A stretch of DNA of 34,892 bases from Gammaproteobacteria bacterium (GTDB lineage: Bacteria > Pseudomonadota > Gammaproteobacteria > Pseudomonadales > Azotimanducaceae): positions 1-34,892 of the forward strand of contig JAPOOX010000116.1 of assembly GCA_026713185.1 (NCBI GenBank), written 5' to 3'. Below are positions 14,933 to 25,834 of this stretch, piece by piece (position 1 is the first letter of the stretch; the number at the start of each line of letters is the position of its first letter). The notes under the pieces are model-generated. The model saw only the letters and a list, made by a program, of their open reading frames with translations, made no database searches and was not told the origin of the DNA. The position numbers and the translations under genes were made by a program.

Positions 14933-17539
14933 ATGGCAGTAAAAACGGTAGAACAGTTGGCAGGATCTCTTGCCGTACCCGTCGAGCGTCTGTTGCAACA
15001 GATGCAGGAAACTGGGCTGCCTCAAAAAAAGGCCGAAGATACCGTAATAGAAGACGAAGAGCAGAGATTGCTGGCCTTCCTGAAGAAAAGCCATGGGGAG
15101 ACGGAATCAGCGCCCAAGAAGATTACGCTTAAGAGACGTACTTTAAGTACTCTGAAAACATCCGGAGGCAGTGGTCGTGGTCGAACTGTCAATGTAGAAG
15201 TTCGCCGGAAAAGAACTTACGTACGCCGTGGCAGTATTGAACGACAAGACGAAACCGAGAGCAAGGAAACAACTGCCCCAACCCCGGTGGCAAAACCTGC
15301 GGAAGCTGAGATCAGCAGCATTTCCAGCGAAGAAGCCAGACGAAGAGCGGCGCATGAAGCTGAAGCCGAAGCAAAGAGAATCCGTCAGGAAGCCGCTCAG
15401 AAGGCTGCAGAAGAAGCAGAACAAAAGGCTCAGGAATTAGAAGCGGAGAAGGCTCAAAAGGAAGACCAGAAAGAAACCACAGCACTGAAACCTGAGACAA
15501 CCGAAGCTGAAGAAACCAGGATCAGTGCCAGAAAGGATAAACGGGATCGACATGATCTCGATGATGAAGAGCCGGTAAAGAAGAAATCCAGGCATGGCGG
15601 CAGTCGCAAACGACGTGTGGAGCAACTGCTGGGGCACGAAGACGAGGAGTTGATCGAAGAAGAAATTGAGGAGCTTGCCCTGAAGGACAGTTCCTCCACG
15701 CTAGGGCTGACTTCGGGAATAAGACCCAAGCGGGCTCCTCCCAGAGTGGTCAGTGGTCAGCACAAGTTCACTGTACCAACACAGAACATTGTACGGGAAG
15801 TGGAACTTGGCGATTCGATCACGGTACAACAGCTTTCTCAGAAAATGTCAGTTAAAGCGGCGGAAGTAATCAAGGTTTTATTCGATATGGGCAGCATGGT
15901 CACCATTAATCAGTCTATCGATCAGGATACGGCTATGCTGGTGGTTGAAGAATTTGGACACAAGGTCAGTATTCTGGATACTGACGCGGTTGAAAAATCC
16001 CTGACCGAAGAACTGGTGTATGAAGCGGATGCCAAACCCAGAGCTCCCGTAGTAACCGTCATGGGACATGTAGACCATGGAAAAACCTCGCTGCTGGATT
16101 TAATTCGTAACTCGACTGTGGCCGAAAGCGAAGCCGGTGGCATCACGCAGCACATAGGCGCCTACCGCGTCAAAAGCAAGCAGGGGGAAGTCTGTTTCAT
16201 TGATACGCCGGGTCATGCCGCATTCACCGCCATGCGCGCCAGAGGGGCACAGTGTACCGATGTCGTGATATTGGTGGTTGCAGCCGACGATGGCGTCATG
16301 CCGCAGACAGAAGAGGCCATTCAACACAGCAAAGGTGCTGATGTACCGATAGTCGTCGCGGTAAACAAGATGGACCTGGATGGAGCTGACCCGGAAAGGG
16401 TGAAAACAGAACTGGCGGCCCGTGACGTAATCCCGGATGACTGGGGCGGTGACACTCAATTTATCCCCGTGTCGGCAATCACGGGACAGGGCATTGATGA
16501 TCTGCTGGAAGCAGTATTACTACAGTCAGAATTAATGGAACTGACTGCCGTGGAAGAAGGGCCGGCTCAAGGTGTCGTCATAGAAGCTGAACTGGACAAA
16601 GGCCGTGGGCCTGTAACAACGTTGCTCGTCCAGGAAGGTACTTTATCCCAGGGTGACATTATCGTTGCCGGAGATGAGTTTGGAAGGATTCGTGCCTTGA
16701 ATGATGAGAACGGAAAAAAGATTAAAAAGGCAGGTCCTGCAGTACCTGTATTGGCGCTGGGTCTGAGCGGCACCCCTGCTGCGGGTGACAACTTCATGGT
16801 GACAAAGGATGAAAAACGGGCACGGGAGGTTGCCCGGTACAGAAAGGACAGGGCAAATGAGGAACGCCTGACAAGTCCGGCAGCATCCCTGGATAACCTG
16901 ATGGATGTATTCGACTCGGCTGGGACCAGATTGTTGAATATTGTGGTCAAGGCCGATGTTCGTGGTTCACTGGAAGCGATTGTCTCTGCCCTGTCCAATC
17001 TGGGAAATGACGAGGTCAAGGTGAAAATCGTGCTGTCCGGTGTTGGCGCCATCTCGGAATCTGACGCAAGTTACGCCGTCACTTCCAATGCAATTCTCTT
17101 TGGTTTTAACGTACGTGCTGACAATCTGGCCAAAAAAGTTATCGAATCTGAAGGATTGGACCTGCGGTATTACAAAATCATCTATGACCTGATTGACGAT
17201 GTCAAAGCCGCCTTGACCGGCATGTTGTCGCCGGAAGTCAGGGAAGAAATCATCGGTATTGCCCTGGTCAAGGAAGTGTTCCAATCCAAGAAACTCGGTT
17301 CTATCGCTGGATGTATGGTGACAGAGGGCACGGTTTCCCGGCAAAAGAAAATCAGGGTCCTTCGAGACAACGTGGTTATCTACGAAGGAGAACTGGAATC
17401 GTTGCGCCATTTCAAAGAAGAAGTCGAAGAAGTTCGAATAGGTACGGAATGTGGAATTGGCGTCAGAAATTACAACGATATCAAACTCGGCGATCAGATA
17501 GAGGTATTCAATACCCGTGAAGTTGCCAGAGAGCTGTAA
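14933..17539 (+). CDS. infB: Translation initiation factor IF-2
   Basis: This 868-aa GTPase places initiator tRNA on the ribosome. It has an IF2_N domain (1-53), a charged Ala/Glu/Lys-rich linker with predicted helix (about 130-250), a second N-type segment (about 285-350), then the GTPase: G1 GHVDHGKT (378-385), G2 [10 protein letters not shown] (402-411), G3 DTPGH (424-428), G4 NKMD (478-481) and G5 SAITG. Domains II to IV follow and end in [18 protein letters not shown] precedes the start. The very variable linker is normal. Its neighbour tRNA-fMet is its substrate, so the ancestral operon grouped both. Confidence 0.97.
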   Translation: MAVKTVEQLAGSLAVPVERLLQQMQETGLPQKKAEDTVIEDEEQRLLAFLKKSHGETESAPKKITLKRRTLSTLKTSGGSGRGRTVNVEVRRKRTYVRRGSIERQDETESKETTAPTPVAKPAEAEISSISSEEARRRAAHEAEAEAKRIRQEAAQKAAEEAEQKAQELEAEKAQKEDQKETTALKPETTEAEETRISARKDKRDRHDLDDEEPVKKKSRHGGSRKRRVEQLLGHEDEELIEEEIEELALKDSSSTLGLTSGIRPKRAPPRVVSGQHKFTVPTQNIVREVELGDSITVQQLSQKMSVKAAEVIKVLFDMGSMVTINQSIDQDTAMLVVEEFGHKVSILDTDAVEKSLTEELVYEADAKPRAPVVTVMGHVDHGKTSLLDLIRNSTVAESEAGGITQHIGAYRVKSKQGEVCFIDTPGHAAFTAMRARGAQCTDVVILVVAADDGVMPQTEEAIQHSKGADVPIVVAVNKMDLDGADPERVKTELAARDVIPDDWGGDTQFIPVSAITGQGIDDLLEAVLLQSELMELTAVEEGPAQGVVIEAELDKGRGPVTTLLVQEGTLSQGDIIVAGDEFGRIRALNDENGKKIKKAGPAVPVLALGLSGTPAAGDNFMVTKDEKRAREVARYRKDRANEERLTSPAASLDNLMDVFDSAGTRLLNIVVKADVRGSLEAIVSALSNLGNDEVKVKIVLSGVGAISESDASYAVTSNAILFGFNVRADNLAKKVIESEGLDLRYYKIIYDLIDDVKAALTGMLSPEVREEIIGIALVKEVFQSKKLGSIAGCMVTEGTVSRQKKIRVLRDNVVIYEGELESLRHFKEEVEEVRIGTECGIGVRNYNDIKLGDQIEVFNTREVAREL

Positions 17540-17556
17540 ATCCCCGGAGAAGATAC

Positions 17557-17931
17557 ATGCCACGTGAGTTTAATCGCGGAACCAGGGTCGCGGACCTTGT
17601 TCAGCGGGAAGTTGCACAGATCATTCAAAGGGAGTTGGAAGACCCCCGGGTGGATTTGATTACGATCAACGAAGTAAAGGTTACCCGGGATCTGGCATAC
17701 GCAGATATTTATTTTACCGTTTTACCTGAAGAGAATGCCGAAAACAGCCAGCAGGTACTCAATGGCGCCAGCAGTTTTTTACGCAAACAATTGTCAAAAG
17801 CGTTAAAAATCCGGACCACGCCCAGGTTGAGGTTTCACTATGATCCGTCGGTAGACCGTGGCGCCCGGTTGTCCAAAGTGATTGACGCCGCTGTCAGTAA
17901 TGATAAGCTACGCTCCCGGTCTGGTCAGTAG
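17557..17931 (+). CDS. rbfA: 30S ribosome-binding factor RbfA
   Basis: The 124-aa KH-like protein assists 16S rRNA 5'-end processing and 30S maturation, notably in the cold. It matches the family in RVADLVQREVAQIIQRELED, ITINEVKVTRDLAYADIYF, SFLRKQLSKALKIRTTPRL and FHYDPSVDRGARLSKVID. GGAG lies seven bases before ATG 17557. It sits between infB (17 bases away) and truB (2 bases away), as in E. coli, and is surely co-transcribed. Confidence 0.96.
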   Translation: MPREFNRGTRVADLVQREVAQIIQRELEDPRVDLITINEVKVTRDLAYADIYFTVLPEENAENSQQVLNGASSFLRKQLSKALKIRTTPRLRFHYDPSVDRGARLSKVIDAAVSNDKLRSRSGQ

Positions 17932-17933
17932 AC

Positions 17934-18860
17934 ATGGCGAAACGTAACAAACGGGGCCGGAAGGTAAATGGTATCCTGCTTCTGGACAAACCGGCAGGAA
18001 TTACTTCCAACGGGGCGCTGCAACAGGCTAAAAGGATATTTTTTGCTGCCAAGGCAGGACATACGGGAAGCCTCGACCCGCTTGCAACCGGTGTGTTACC
18101 GCTCTGTTTCGGTGAGGCCACCAAATTTTCCCAGTTTCTTCTGGAAGCCGATAAACGATATCTGGCAACCGTCCGACTGGGCATTACAACAAACACGGGT
18201 GACGCCGATGGAGAGGAGGTCGAACTCAGGGAGATACCTGACCTTGCGCAAATTGATGATGTACTGGAGCAGTTCAGAGGATCGATAACCCAGATTCCCC
18301 CGATGTACTCCGCGTTGAAGGTAGATGGAAAACCACTTTATAAACTCGCCAGAGAAGGGAAAGAAATTGAACGCAAGCACCGGGAAGTGATGATCTATAA
18401 CCTCGAACTCGTTGAAACACGTAACGAAGAACTGGTTTTGGACATACTTTGCTCAAAGGGAACCTATATCAGAACGCTGGCGGAAGACATAGGAGAAGCC
18501 ATTGGTTGTGGTGCTCATATCTGTGCATTGCGACGGCTGCAGTCCGGCCCTTTCTCGATTGAAGAAACGGTTCCGATAGAAAAACTGATGGAACTCAGAG
18601 ATGAGAGTTTCGATGCTCTTGACCAGACGTTATTGCCGATTTGTTCGGCTGTCAAGGAATGGCCCCTGGTGGAATTAACGGATATTACAGCATCGTATTT
18701 CAGACAGGGGCATCCGGTTCAGGTGGCCGGTTCACCCACCAGTGGATGGGTTAGATTATTTAATGAAACATCCGTTCAGAATGACGCTGATTTTATCGGT
18801 GTTGGAGAGATTCTGGATGATGGAAAAATTGCACCACGGCGATTGGTCGTGGTTCACTGA
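17934..18860 (+). CDS. truB: tRNA pseudouridine(55) synthase TruB
   Basis: The 308-aa enzyme makes pseudouridine 55 in the T loop of tRNAs. The core is GILLLDKPAGITSNGALQQ (13-31), followed by the catalytic Asp48 in GHTGSLDPLATGVLPLC, RYLATVRLGITTNTGDADG, and QIPPMYSALKVDGKPLYKLAREG. A C-terminal PUA-like part ends at 308. Start ATG 17934 follows the rbfA stop by two bases, implying coupling. Length agrees with E. coli (314 aa). Confidence 0.96.
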   Translation: MAKRNKRGRKVNGILLLDKPAGITSNGALQQAKRIFFAAKAGHTGSLDPLATGVLPLCFGEATKFSQFLLEADKRYLATVRLGITTNTGDADGEEVELREIPDLAQIDDVLEQFRGSITQIPPMYSALKVDGKPLYKLAREGKEIERKHREVMIYNLELVETRNEELVLDILCSKGTYIRTLAEDIGEAIGCGAHICALRRLQSGPFSIEETVPIEKLMELRDESFDALDQTLLPICSAVKEWPLVELTDITASYFRQGHPVQVAGSPTSGWVRLFNETSVQNDADFIGVGEILDDGKIAPRRLVVVH

Positions 18861-18970
18861 ATGATACGTGCAAACGTATTGAATTGATTGAACCGTCTGT
18901 AAATATGCATGGATGAGTTCTTATATCTTAATCACCACTATTGAGTGGTTGGCATATTGGAGAATTATCA
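18861..18970 (+). promoter_or_regulatory. rpsO leader with two hairpins
   Basis: ATACGT-GCAA-ACGTAT (18864-18879) and ACCACT-ATTG-AGTGGT (18934-18949) are perfect six-base hairpins with tetraloops. The second ends 21 bases before the S15 start. In E. coli S15 represses its own translation through structure in this region, so the second hairpin is a candidate for similar control. The first may act as an RNA-processing or weak stop signal after truB. Confidence 0.4.
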
Positions 18971-19240
18971 ATGGCAATATCGACTGAACAGAAAGCTGAA
19001 ATTGTGCAGGAATTCGGATTAAGCAAAAGTGATACCGGTTCCCCTGAAGTTCAAATAGCACTCTTGACCGCGAACATAGATAACCTGAGGGATCACTTCA
19101 ATGATCATATCCATGACCATCATTCCAAAGTTGGCTTGTTGCGCATGGTCAGTCAAAGAAGAAAGCTACAGGATTATCTGAGAAAAAAAGACGCAAAACG
19201 GTATGCCAAGTTGATAAAGAGATTAGGATTGCGACGATAA
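18971..19240 (+). CDS. rpsO: 30S ribosomal protein S15
   Basis: The 89-aa primary 16S rRNA-binding protein matches S15 end to end: [56 protein letters not shown] and the basic end [12 protein letters not shown] 18971 has GGAG eight bases upstream and gives the standard length; the earlier in-frame start at 18941 lies inside the leader hairpin and is rejected. It is followed by pnp after 38 bases, the usual order. Confidence 0.98.
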   Translation: MAISTEQKAEIVQEFGLSKSDTGSPEVQIALLTANIDNLRDHFNDHIHDHHSKVGLLRMVSQRRKLQDYLRKKDAKRYAKLIKRLGLRR

Positions 19241-19278
19241 AGACTAAAGATGCAGTCCGATAACAGTTGGAGAAAATA

Positions 19279-21372
19279 GTGAATTCAGTAAATAGAAAAT
19301 TTAAATATGGCGACCATGAGGTAGTCATCGAGACAGGGAAAATTGCCCGACAGGCAACGGCCTCTGTTGTTGTCAGTATGTCAGATACAGTTGTTCTGGT
19401 CGCAGTGGTTGCGCAAAAAGATGCAAGGACGGGACAGGATTTTTTCCCGTTGACCGTTAATTACGAAGAAAAAATGTATGCTTCAGGCAGGATCCCGGGC
19501 GGTTTCCCACGCAGGGAAGGTCGACCGACGGAGAAGGAAACACTCACATCACGGCTTATCGACCGGCCAATCCGCCCCTTGTTTCCCAAGGGATTCATGA
19601 ATGAAGTACAGGTTACCTGTCAGGTAGTTTCCGCCAGCAAGGACATCGACCCTGATATTCCGGCAATGATTGGTGTATCAGCAGCATTGTCATTGTCAGG
19701 TATACCCTTTGCCGGTCCCATTGGCGCCGCACGGGTAGGGTTTACAGAGAGTGGATATCTGTTGAATCCAGGATACGAGACACTTCAGGAATCAGATCTC
19801 GACATGGTGGTGGCAGGTACGGAAACTGCTGTACTGATGGTGGAGTCCCAGGCCAGTGAATTAACCGAAGATCAGATGCTGGGTGCAGTACTGTTTGCTC
19901 ATCAGGAAATGCAGTCTGTGATCGCAGCCGTGAATGAACTTAAACAGGAAGTGGCAAAACCGGACTGGGACTGGCAACCGACAACGGAAAACGAAGCGTT
20001 GATGCAAGCTGTCAACGACAATTACGCTACACAAATTGCGGCTGCTTATCAGATTCATGAAAAAATGCTGCGACAGGATACGCTTGCAGACCTTCTTGAG
20101 AAGGCAGTTTCAGAACTTGCAACCCAAGACTCGGAATTCAGTGTTGATGATGTTGCAGATGTTTTCAGCAAGCTGGAGAAAAAGACTGTGCGCCGCGCAA
20201 TTATTGCCGGTCAACCCAGAATTGATGGACGTGATAGTCGAACCGTGAGGGATATCAGTGTTGAGGTAGGCATCTTACCCAATGCACATGGTTCCGCCCT
20301 GTTTACAAGAGGCGAGACGCAGGCACTGGTTACCACCACCCTGGGTTCCATGCGGGATGCACAGATAATTGACGCCTTGCAGGGCTCATCCAGGGATCCT
20401 TTTATATTGCATTACAACTTTCCCCACTACAGTGTCGGTGAAACCGGATTTTCCGGTGGTCCCAAACGTCGTGAAATCGGTCACGGCCGGTTGGCGCGAC
20501 GGGGAATAACGGCAGTGTTACCCGATCCGGAAGACTGGCCCTATACCACCCGCGTGGTATCGGAAATTACAGAATCCAACGGATCCTCCTCCATGGCGAG
20601 TGTCTGTGGATCGAGTCTGTCCCTGATGGACGCCGGCGTACCATTACGCGCACCGGTTGCCGGTGTTGCAATGGGTCTGGTCAAAGATGACGACGGATTT
20701 GCCGTCCTGACCGACATTCTGGGTGATGAGGACCATCTCGGTGATATGGACTTCAAAGTTGCCGGTACGGAATTTGGTGTCACTGCACTTCAGATGGATA
20801 TCAAGATCCAGGGTATCACTGAGGAGATCATGGAGACTGCCCTGAATCAGGCCAGGGAAGCACGGTTACATATTCTTGGCGAGATGAACAAGGTCCTGGG
20901 CAGGTCCAGGGAAAATGTTTCGGACAATGCTCCTGCAATGGTCACCATGAAAATCGATGCAGAGAAGATCCGCGACGTGATTGGCAAGGGCGGAACCACG
21001 ATTCGATCCATCACGGAAGAGACCGGCGCCACAATTGATATCGAGGATGACGGTACCATCACGATTTTCGGAGAAGGTACAGAATCCCGGGACGCGGCCA
21101 TTGCACAGATTGAAGCACTTACGGCAGAAGCCGAAGTGGGCAGAATTTATACGGGCAAGGTTGCTAAAATCACTGATTTCGGGGCATTTGTCACTATTCT
21201 GCCGGGCCAGGACGGTCTGGTTCATATATCCCAGATTGCCGAAGAACGCGTGGAAAAAATCTCTGACTATCTGAGCGAAGGTCAGGAGGTCAAAGTCATC
21301 GTACTTGATGTCGAGCGTGGCCGAATCAGACTTTCAATGAAGGAAATCGCCACTGCCGACGTGGGAGAATAA
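19279..21372 (+). CDS. pnp: Polynucleotide phosphorylase
   Basis: The 697-aa trimeric 3'-5' exoribonuclease degrades RNA with phosphate and works with the degradosome. It has two RNase PH domains (about 10-220 and 310-540; [35 protein letters not shown]-type and [16 protein letters not shown] motifs), a KH domain ([20 protein letters not shown]) and an S1 domain ([18 protein letters not shown]). The C-terminus is a little shorter than in E. coli (711 aa). The start is GTG 19279, with GGAG six bases before; TTG 19267 is the poorer alternative. No long leader hairpin of the kind cut by RNase III in E. coli is seen in the 38-base gap. Confidence 0.97.
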   Translation: MNSVNRKFKYGDHEVVIETGKIARQATASVVVSMSDTVVLVAVVAQKDARTGQDFFPLTVNYEEKMYASGRIPGGFPRREGRPTEKETLTSRLIDRPIRPLFPKGFMNEVQVTCQVVSASKDIDPDIPAMIGVSAALSLSGIPFAGPIGAARVGFTESGYLLNPGYETLQESDLDMVVAGTETAVLMVESQASELTEDQMLGAVLFAHQEMQSVIAAVNELKQEVAKPDWDWQPTTENEALMQAVNDNYATQIAAAYQIHEKMLRQDTLADLLEKAVSELATQDSEFSVDDVADVFSKLEKKTVRRAIIAGQPRIDGRDSRTVRDISVEVGILPNAHGSALFTRGETQALVTTTLGSMRDAQIIDALQGSSRDPFILHYNFPHYSVGETGFSGGPKRREIGHGRLARRGITAVLPDPEDWPYTTRVVSEITESNGSSSMASVCGSSLSLMDAGVPLRAPVAGVAMGLVKDDDGFAVLTDILGDEDHLGDMDFKVAGTEFGVTALQMDIKIQGITEEIMETALNQAREARLHILGEMNKVLGRSRENVSDNAPAMVTMKIDAEKIRDVIGKGGTTIRSITEETGATIDIEDDGTITIFGEGTESRDAAIAQIEALTAEAEVGRIYTGKVAKITDFGAFVTILPGQDGLVHISQIAEERVEKISDYLSEGQEVKVIVLDVERGRIRLSMKEIATADVGE

Positions 21373-21383
21373 ATTGGGGTCGT

Positions 21384-21428
21384 AAAAATGGGATTGGAGT
21401 AAAATGCATTTACTCCGAACCCATTTTT
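21384..21428. terminator. Bidirectional terminator between pnp and acs
   Basis: AAAAATGGG (21384-21392) pairs with CCCATTTTT (21420-21428). Inside it TTGGAGTAAA pairs with TTTACTCCGAA around a small TGCA loop, with single interruptions. An A run on one side and a T run on the other allow termination in both directions. The distal arm is also the last codons and stop of acs. Confidence 0.9.
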
Positions 21429-23356
21429 CCCGATCCCCTGATCAGGTCATCAACCACACCCGGGTCGGCAAGTGTGGTTGTATCACCGAGATTTTCCAGA
21501 TCATTCTCCGCAATCTTGCGCAGGATACGGCGCATGATTTTGCCGGACCTGGTTTTTGGCAACCCGGGAGCCCATTGCAGTATATCCGGTCTCGCAATGG
21601 CGCCAATCTCTGATCTGACCAGACTCGACAGTTCATCCCTCAATTCATCTGTACCTTTTATATCTTTCATCAGGGTCACGTAGGCGTATATTCCCTGACC
21701 CTTGATTTCATGGGGATAGCCGACGACTGCTGCTTCGGCTACTGATTCGTGCAGAACCAGGGCACTTTCCACCTCCGCGGTACCCATCCGATGTCCTGAT
21801 ACATTCAGTACATCATCTACACGCCCGGTGATCCAGTAATAACCGTCCTGGTCTCTGCGGGCGCCATCGCCGGTAAAATAATACCCTTTGTATGTCGAGT
21901 AATAGGTTTCGAAACAGCGCTGATGATCACCAAACACAGTTCTGATCTGCCCGGGCCAGGACCCTTTGATGGCCAGATTTCCCGATCCCGGACCTTCTAT
22001 TTCATGTCCCTTTTCATCCAGTAATACTGGATTGACGCCAAAAAACGGGCGGGTTGCAGACCCGGGTTTGAGTGCCGTGGCGCCGGGCAGAGGCGTAATC
22101 ATGATGCCACCGGTTTCTGTCTGCCACCAGGTGTCGACTATAGGACATCTGTCTTCTCCTACCACGTGGTAATACCACTCCCAGGCTTCCGGATTGATGG
22201 GTTCACCAACTGTTCCAAGAAGTCGGAGCGTCTTCCTGGATGTTTTGTGCACAAACTCATCCCCCTGACCCATTAAAGCACGCAAGGCAGTCGGCGCCGT
22301 ATAGAAAATATTAACCTTGTGCTTGTCTACTATCTGCCAGCATCGGGAAGAATCCGGGTAAGTGGGCACACCTTCGAACATGAGGGTAGTTGCGCCGTTT
22401 GCCAACGGACCATAAACAATATAGGAGTGACCGGTCACCCAGCCTACATCCGCAGTACACCAGTAGATATCGCTATCGTGATAGTCGAACACGTATTTAT
22501 GTGTCATTGAGGCATGCAGCAAATATCCGCCAGTGGTGTGTAACACACCTTTGGGTTTTCCAGTGGAACCGGACGTATACAGAATAAACAGAGGATCTTC
22601 GCTATCCATCGGTTCCGGGTCACACGTAGTTGCGGCTTCCCCGGTTGCTTCGTGATACCAGACATCCCTGGCCACATTCCATTTGATATCACCCCCGGTC
22701 CGTCTGACCACGATGACAGTGTGAACATCAGGGCATTTCTCCAGGGCAATGTCCGTGTTTTGCTTTAAAGGTACCGGCCTGCCTCCTCTTAAACCTTCAT
22801 CGGCCGTGACGACTGTCCGGCAATCAGAATCCAGAATCCTGTCCTGCAGTGATTGCGGTGAGAAACCACCGAAGACGACAGAGTGGATGGCGCCGATGCG
22901 AGAACATGCCAGCATGGCATAGGCAGCTTCCGGGACCATGGGCATATAGATGCAGACACGATCACCCTTGTTCACACCCCGACTCTTTAACACATTGGCC
23001 AGTCGGCACACCTGTTCATGCAATTCGTGGTAGGTAATATGTTTTTCGTCGTCCGGATCATCTCCTTCCCAGATGATTGCAGTCTGATCCCCTCTCAGCG
23101 CAAGATGGCGATCAATGCAATTGACACTGGCATTCAGCCTGGCGCCAGAAAACCATTTTATTTCACCTGTCAGGAAGTTCGATTCAGTGAGTTTGTTCCA
23201 GGGCTCTATCCAGGTCAGGAATTCGTCTGCCTTCTGATTCCAGAATTCTTCAGGCCGTTCGATTGATGCTTCATACATGGCCAGATATTGATCATTCCTG
23301 ATGTGGGCCCGGGATTCAGCATCCTTCTGTACTGGATAAACTTTCTCCTCGCTCAT
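21410..23356 (-). CDS. acs: Acetyl-CoA synthetase
   Basis: The 648-aa AMP-forming enzyme activates acetate to acetyl-CoA. Motifs are the P-loop [66 protein letters not shown] and [14 protein letters not shown] near the end, with K606 the lysine normally acetylated by Pat and freed by CobB. Length is near E. coli Acs (652 aa). AGGAG precedes ATG 23356 by six bases. It follows pcnB by 75 bases on the same strand and may be read with it. It is convergent with pnp and shares a terminator. Confidence 0.97.
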   Translation of the reverse strand: MSEEKVYPVQKDAESRAHIRNDQYLAMYEASIERPEEFWNQKADEFLTWIEPWNKLTESNFLTGEIKWFSGARLNASVNCIDRHLALRGDQTAIIWEGDDPDDEKHITYHELHEQVCRLANVLKSRGVNKGDRVCIYMPMVPEAAYAMLACSRIGAIHSVVFGGFSPQSLQDRILDSDCRTVVTADEGLRGGRPVPLKQNTDIALEKCPDVHTVIVVRRTGGDIKWNVARDVWYHEATGEAATTCDPEPMDSEDPLFILYTSGSTGKPKGVLHTTGGYLLHASMTHKYVFDYHDSDIYWCTADVGWVTGHSYIVYGPLANGATTLMFEGVPTYPDSSRCWQIVDKHKVNIFYTAPTALRALMGQGDEFVHKTSRKTLRLLGTVGEPINPEAWEWYYHVVGEDRCPIVDTWWQTETGGIMITPLPGATALKPGSATRPFFGVNPVLLDEKGHEIEGPGSGNLAIKGSWPGQIRTVFGDHQRCFETYYSTYKGYYFTGDGARRDQDGYYWITGRVDDVLNVSGHRMGTAEVESALVLHESVAEAAVVGYPHEIKGQGIYAYVTLMKDIKGTDELRDELSSLVRSEIGAIARPDILQWAPGLPKTRSGKIMRRILRKIAENDLENLGDTTTLADPGVVDDLIRGSGKMGSE

Positions 23357-23431
23357 TTAATTCTCCTGAATTGACACCTCGTCATATCATAATCTTAACC
23401 CGGACCTGCTCGCGGCAACACCAGTCAATCC

Positions 23432-24685
23432 CTACAACGAACTGGTGACAGTGCCCTGGTGTTTTCTTCTGCGGCGACGACCCGGTTTGCCGGATTGTTT
23501 CATAATTTGTCGTTGCGCTGCGTCAGCTTCCTGGTACCGGGTCCACCACTCACCTGAGTTATCCAGTTTTTCTCCAACCTCTTCCCTGATCAGGAGGAAA
23601 TCATAAGCAGCCCGGAAGCGTTTGTGTGCGAGTAAAGCATCCGGCTTTCTCCTGCGCCTTACGAGAAGTCTGAATTGCAGATACCATATCTCACGCATTA
23701 CGCTGGTGAATCGACGAGGAATGGAAGTAAACAATTGTTGCCTGGCTATCGTTTTGGCCGACGCTTCCATGGTTGCCTCCGCGTAGCTGACACCCTCTGC
23801 TTCCAACTTCTTTTTCTCTTCTACAAATGGATACCAGAGAATTGCTGCATAAACAAATGCAGGTGTTACAGGCAATTCATTGGCTATTCGTTGATCCGTG
23901 CTTTTGAGAGCCACCTGGATGAGCTTTTCTGCAGGCGTGGAATCCATAGCTCGTCGACTGTCCGGAAACAGCCAGCCAAACAGGTCGTAAGACAACATTT
24001 CATTGAATGCATATAAAGCATGCCCGGTCATGAACAGCTTCTGTACTTCCTCGAACAGCCGTGAAGTTGATAAATCCTGAAGCAGGTATCCTAATTGATG
24101 CATGGGTTCCCCGGCTTGCCTGTCAATGTCAAAATCGAGTTTCGATTTAAAACGGATGGCCCGCAGCATACGCGCCGGATCTTCACGATATCGATTTTCG
24201 GGGTCACCCAATAACCTGATTTTCTTTGCCTTGATGTCATCCACACCACCGACAAGATCTATCACATCCCCGGTATCAGGAGAGTAATACAGGGCGTTAA
24301 TGGAAAAGTCCCGACGGAATACGTCTTCTTCCAGAGTTCCGTAGATATTATCCGCAAGCAACATGCCGTTTTCTGACTGCTCGCGTTGATTTTCTGACCA
24401 GGCAGCACGAAAAGTGGCAACTTCGATAATTTCCCGGCCAAACCGGACATGCACAATTCGAAAACGCCTGCCGATCAAACGTGAATTTTTGAATAATGAT
24501 TTGACATCTTCCGGGTGCGCATCTGTTGCAATGTCAAAGTCCTTGGGCGCCCTTCCAAGAATCATATCTCTCACACTGCCACCTACGAGGTATGCCTGAT
24601 AGCCATGCCTGTTCAACCGGCTCAATACCTTCAGTGCGTTAATGCTTATCTGATTTCGGGCCTGAATCGGGATAATGTCATTCAT
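23432..24685 (-). CDS. pcnB: Poly(A) polymerase I
   Basis: The 417-aa nucleotidyltransferase adds 3' poly(A) tails that speed RNA decay. The nucleotidyltransferase head has YLVGGSVRDMILGRAPKDFD (32-51, catalytic D49 and D51) and IATDAHPEDV. RRDFSINALYY and DPARMLRAIRFKSKLDFDID follow, typical of PcnB rather than the CCA enzyme. The tail is basic (PGRRRRRKHQG) and would bind RNA. It lies downstream of gluQ and dksA as in E. coli, but folK, the usual next gene, is absent and acs follows. Confidence 0.94.
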   Translation of the reverse strand: MNDIIPIQARNQISINALKVLSRLNRHGYQAYLVGGSVRDMILGRAPKDFDIATDAHPEDVKSLFKNSRLIGRRFRIVHVRFGREIIEVATFRAAWSENQREQSENGMLLADNIYGTLEEDVFRRDFSINALYYSPDTGDVIDLVGGVDDIKAKKIRLLGDPENRYREDPARMLRAIRFKSKLDFDIDRQAGEPMHQLGYLLQDLSTSRLFEEVQKLFMTGHALYAFNEMLSYDLFGWLFPDSRRAMDSTPAEKLIQVALKSTDQRIANELPVTPAFVYAAILWYPFVEEKKKLEAEGVSYAEATMEASAKTIARQQLFTSIPRRFTSVMREIWYLQFRLLVRRRRKPDALLAHKRFRAAYDFLLIREEVGEKLDNSGEWWTRYQEADAAQRQIMKQSGKPGRRRRRKHQGTVTSSL

Positions 24686-24934
24686 GGAGGACTTCCATTT
24701 CAGTACCAGGCGCAGAACCAGCAGCGAGTAATGTGTTGCAAGGAGACATCCAGGTTCCAGGGTTTCTGAGTGGACACACTAAACAACCACACTCAAAGAA
24801 TAGGGTGATTTGATCAGAAATTCCGTTATATGGCAATAATCGTTACTCTCATCAAACGTGACGAAGAAAATCCAGGTATGCCGGCCTGTTTGCTCCGCGA
24901 CAGCGGCAGGGCGAGATTTTGGCCCGCTGAAGGC

Positions 24935-25807
24935 TCACACATATCGAAAAGAATCCCTTGGAATTCGATTTATATCCCATTGCTGAATAGCGAAATCAAG
25001 CAGTTGTTCCACGGTATTCACGTTGCTCCCGAAGTGCTGTCCAAGGACATTCAACACCTGCCGTAGAACAGGCAGCGGGTTCTGCCTGTCAACCGGGGCA
25101 GCATGAGTTTGTTTACTCAACTTATGGCCAGATACATCAGTAACCACTGGAATGTGCCCAAATGCCGGTACCGGCAAAGAGAGGTACTCAGCCAGCAGAA
25201 TCTGACGTGGTGTGGAATCCATCAAGTCAGAACCACGAATGACGTGAGTGACTTCCTGATAGGCATCATCGACAATTACCGCCAGTTGATAGGCGAATAG
25301 TTTGTCTTTTCGCTTGACTATAAAATCGCCAACGTCCTGCTCAACATCACAGTATCGGGTACCGAATATCAGGTCTTCATATTCGACTTTGCGGCCTGCA
25401 GTCAGCAATCTTTCTGCAAAGGGAACTTCTGTTGATTCGTAGCTTCGGCTTCTGCAGGCGCCGGGATAAACGCCGACAATGGACTTTCGGCTGCATATGC
25501 AAGGGAAAACCAGGCCCTGGTTCCTGAGTCTCCCCAGATTCTCTTCGTAGGCATTCAACCGCGAACTCTGGAACAACACATCGCCGTCCCAGAATAATCC
25601 GTAAGCCCGTAATTGGGACATGATCTCTGCAGGTGCAGTGGTGGATTCCCGGGGAGGATCAAGGTCTTCAATACGCAACAACCACTGTCCATTGTGTTTT
25701 TTTGCATCAAGGTAACTACCCACCGCGGCGACGAGAGAACCGAAGTGCAGAGGGCCGGTGGGAGACGGTGCAAACCTTCCCACGTAAGCGGGTGGACGTC
25801 CGGTCAT
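24935..25807 (-). CDS. gluQ: Glutamyl-Q tRNA(Asp) synthetase
   Basis: The 290-aa paralogue of the glutamyl-tRNA synthetase catalytic domain charges queuosine in tRNA-Asp with glutamate. It has the HIGH-like PTGPLHFGS (16-24), LLRIEDLDPPR, a zinc-type Cys cluster (CICS then YPGAC), VIRGSDLMDSTPRQILLAEY and the KMSKS-like HKLSKQT. No anticodon-binding domain is present, which separates it from GltX. It lies 27 bases after dksA, the common gammaproteobacterial pair. A 249-base gap with no recognisable gene separates it from pcnB. Confidence 0.95.
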   Translation of the reverse strand: MTGRPPAYVGRFAPSPTGPLHFGSLVAAVGSYLDAKKHNGQWLLRIEDLDPPRESTTAPAEIMSQLRAYGLFWDGDVLFQSSRLNAYEENLGRLRNQGLVFPCICSRKSIVGVYPGACRSRSYESTEVPFAERLLTAGRKVEYEDLIFGTRYCDVEQDVGDFIVKRKDKLFAYQLAVIVDDAYQEVTHVIRGSDLMDSTPRQILLAEYLSLPVPAFGHIPVVTDVSGHKLSKQTHAAPVDRQNPLPVLRQVLNVLGQHFGSNVNTVEQLLDFAIQQWDINRIPRDSFRYV

Positions 25808-25834
25808 CAGGTTTTGTTGAGACTACACAAACCT

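Noticed and set aside
19267-19278. TTG start for pnp
   Set aside because: The GGAG ribosome site overlaps these codons and is correctly placed for GTG 19279.
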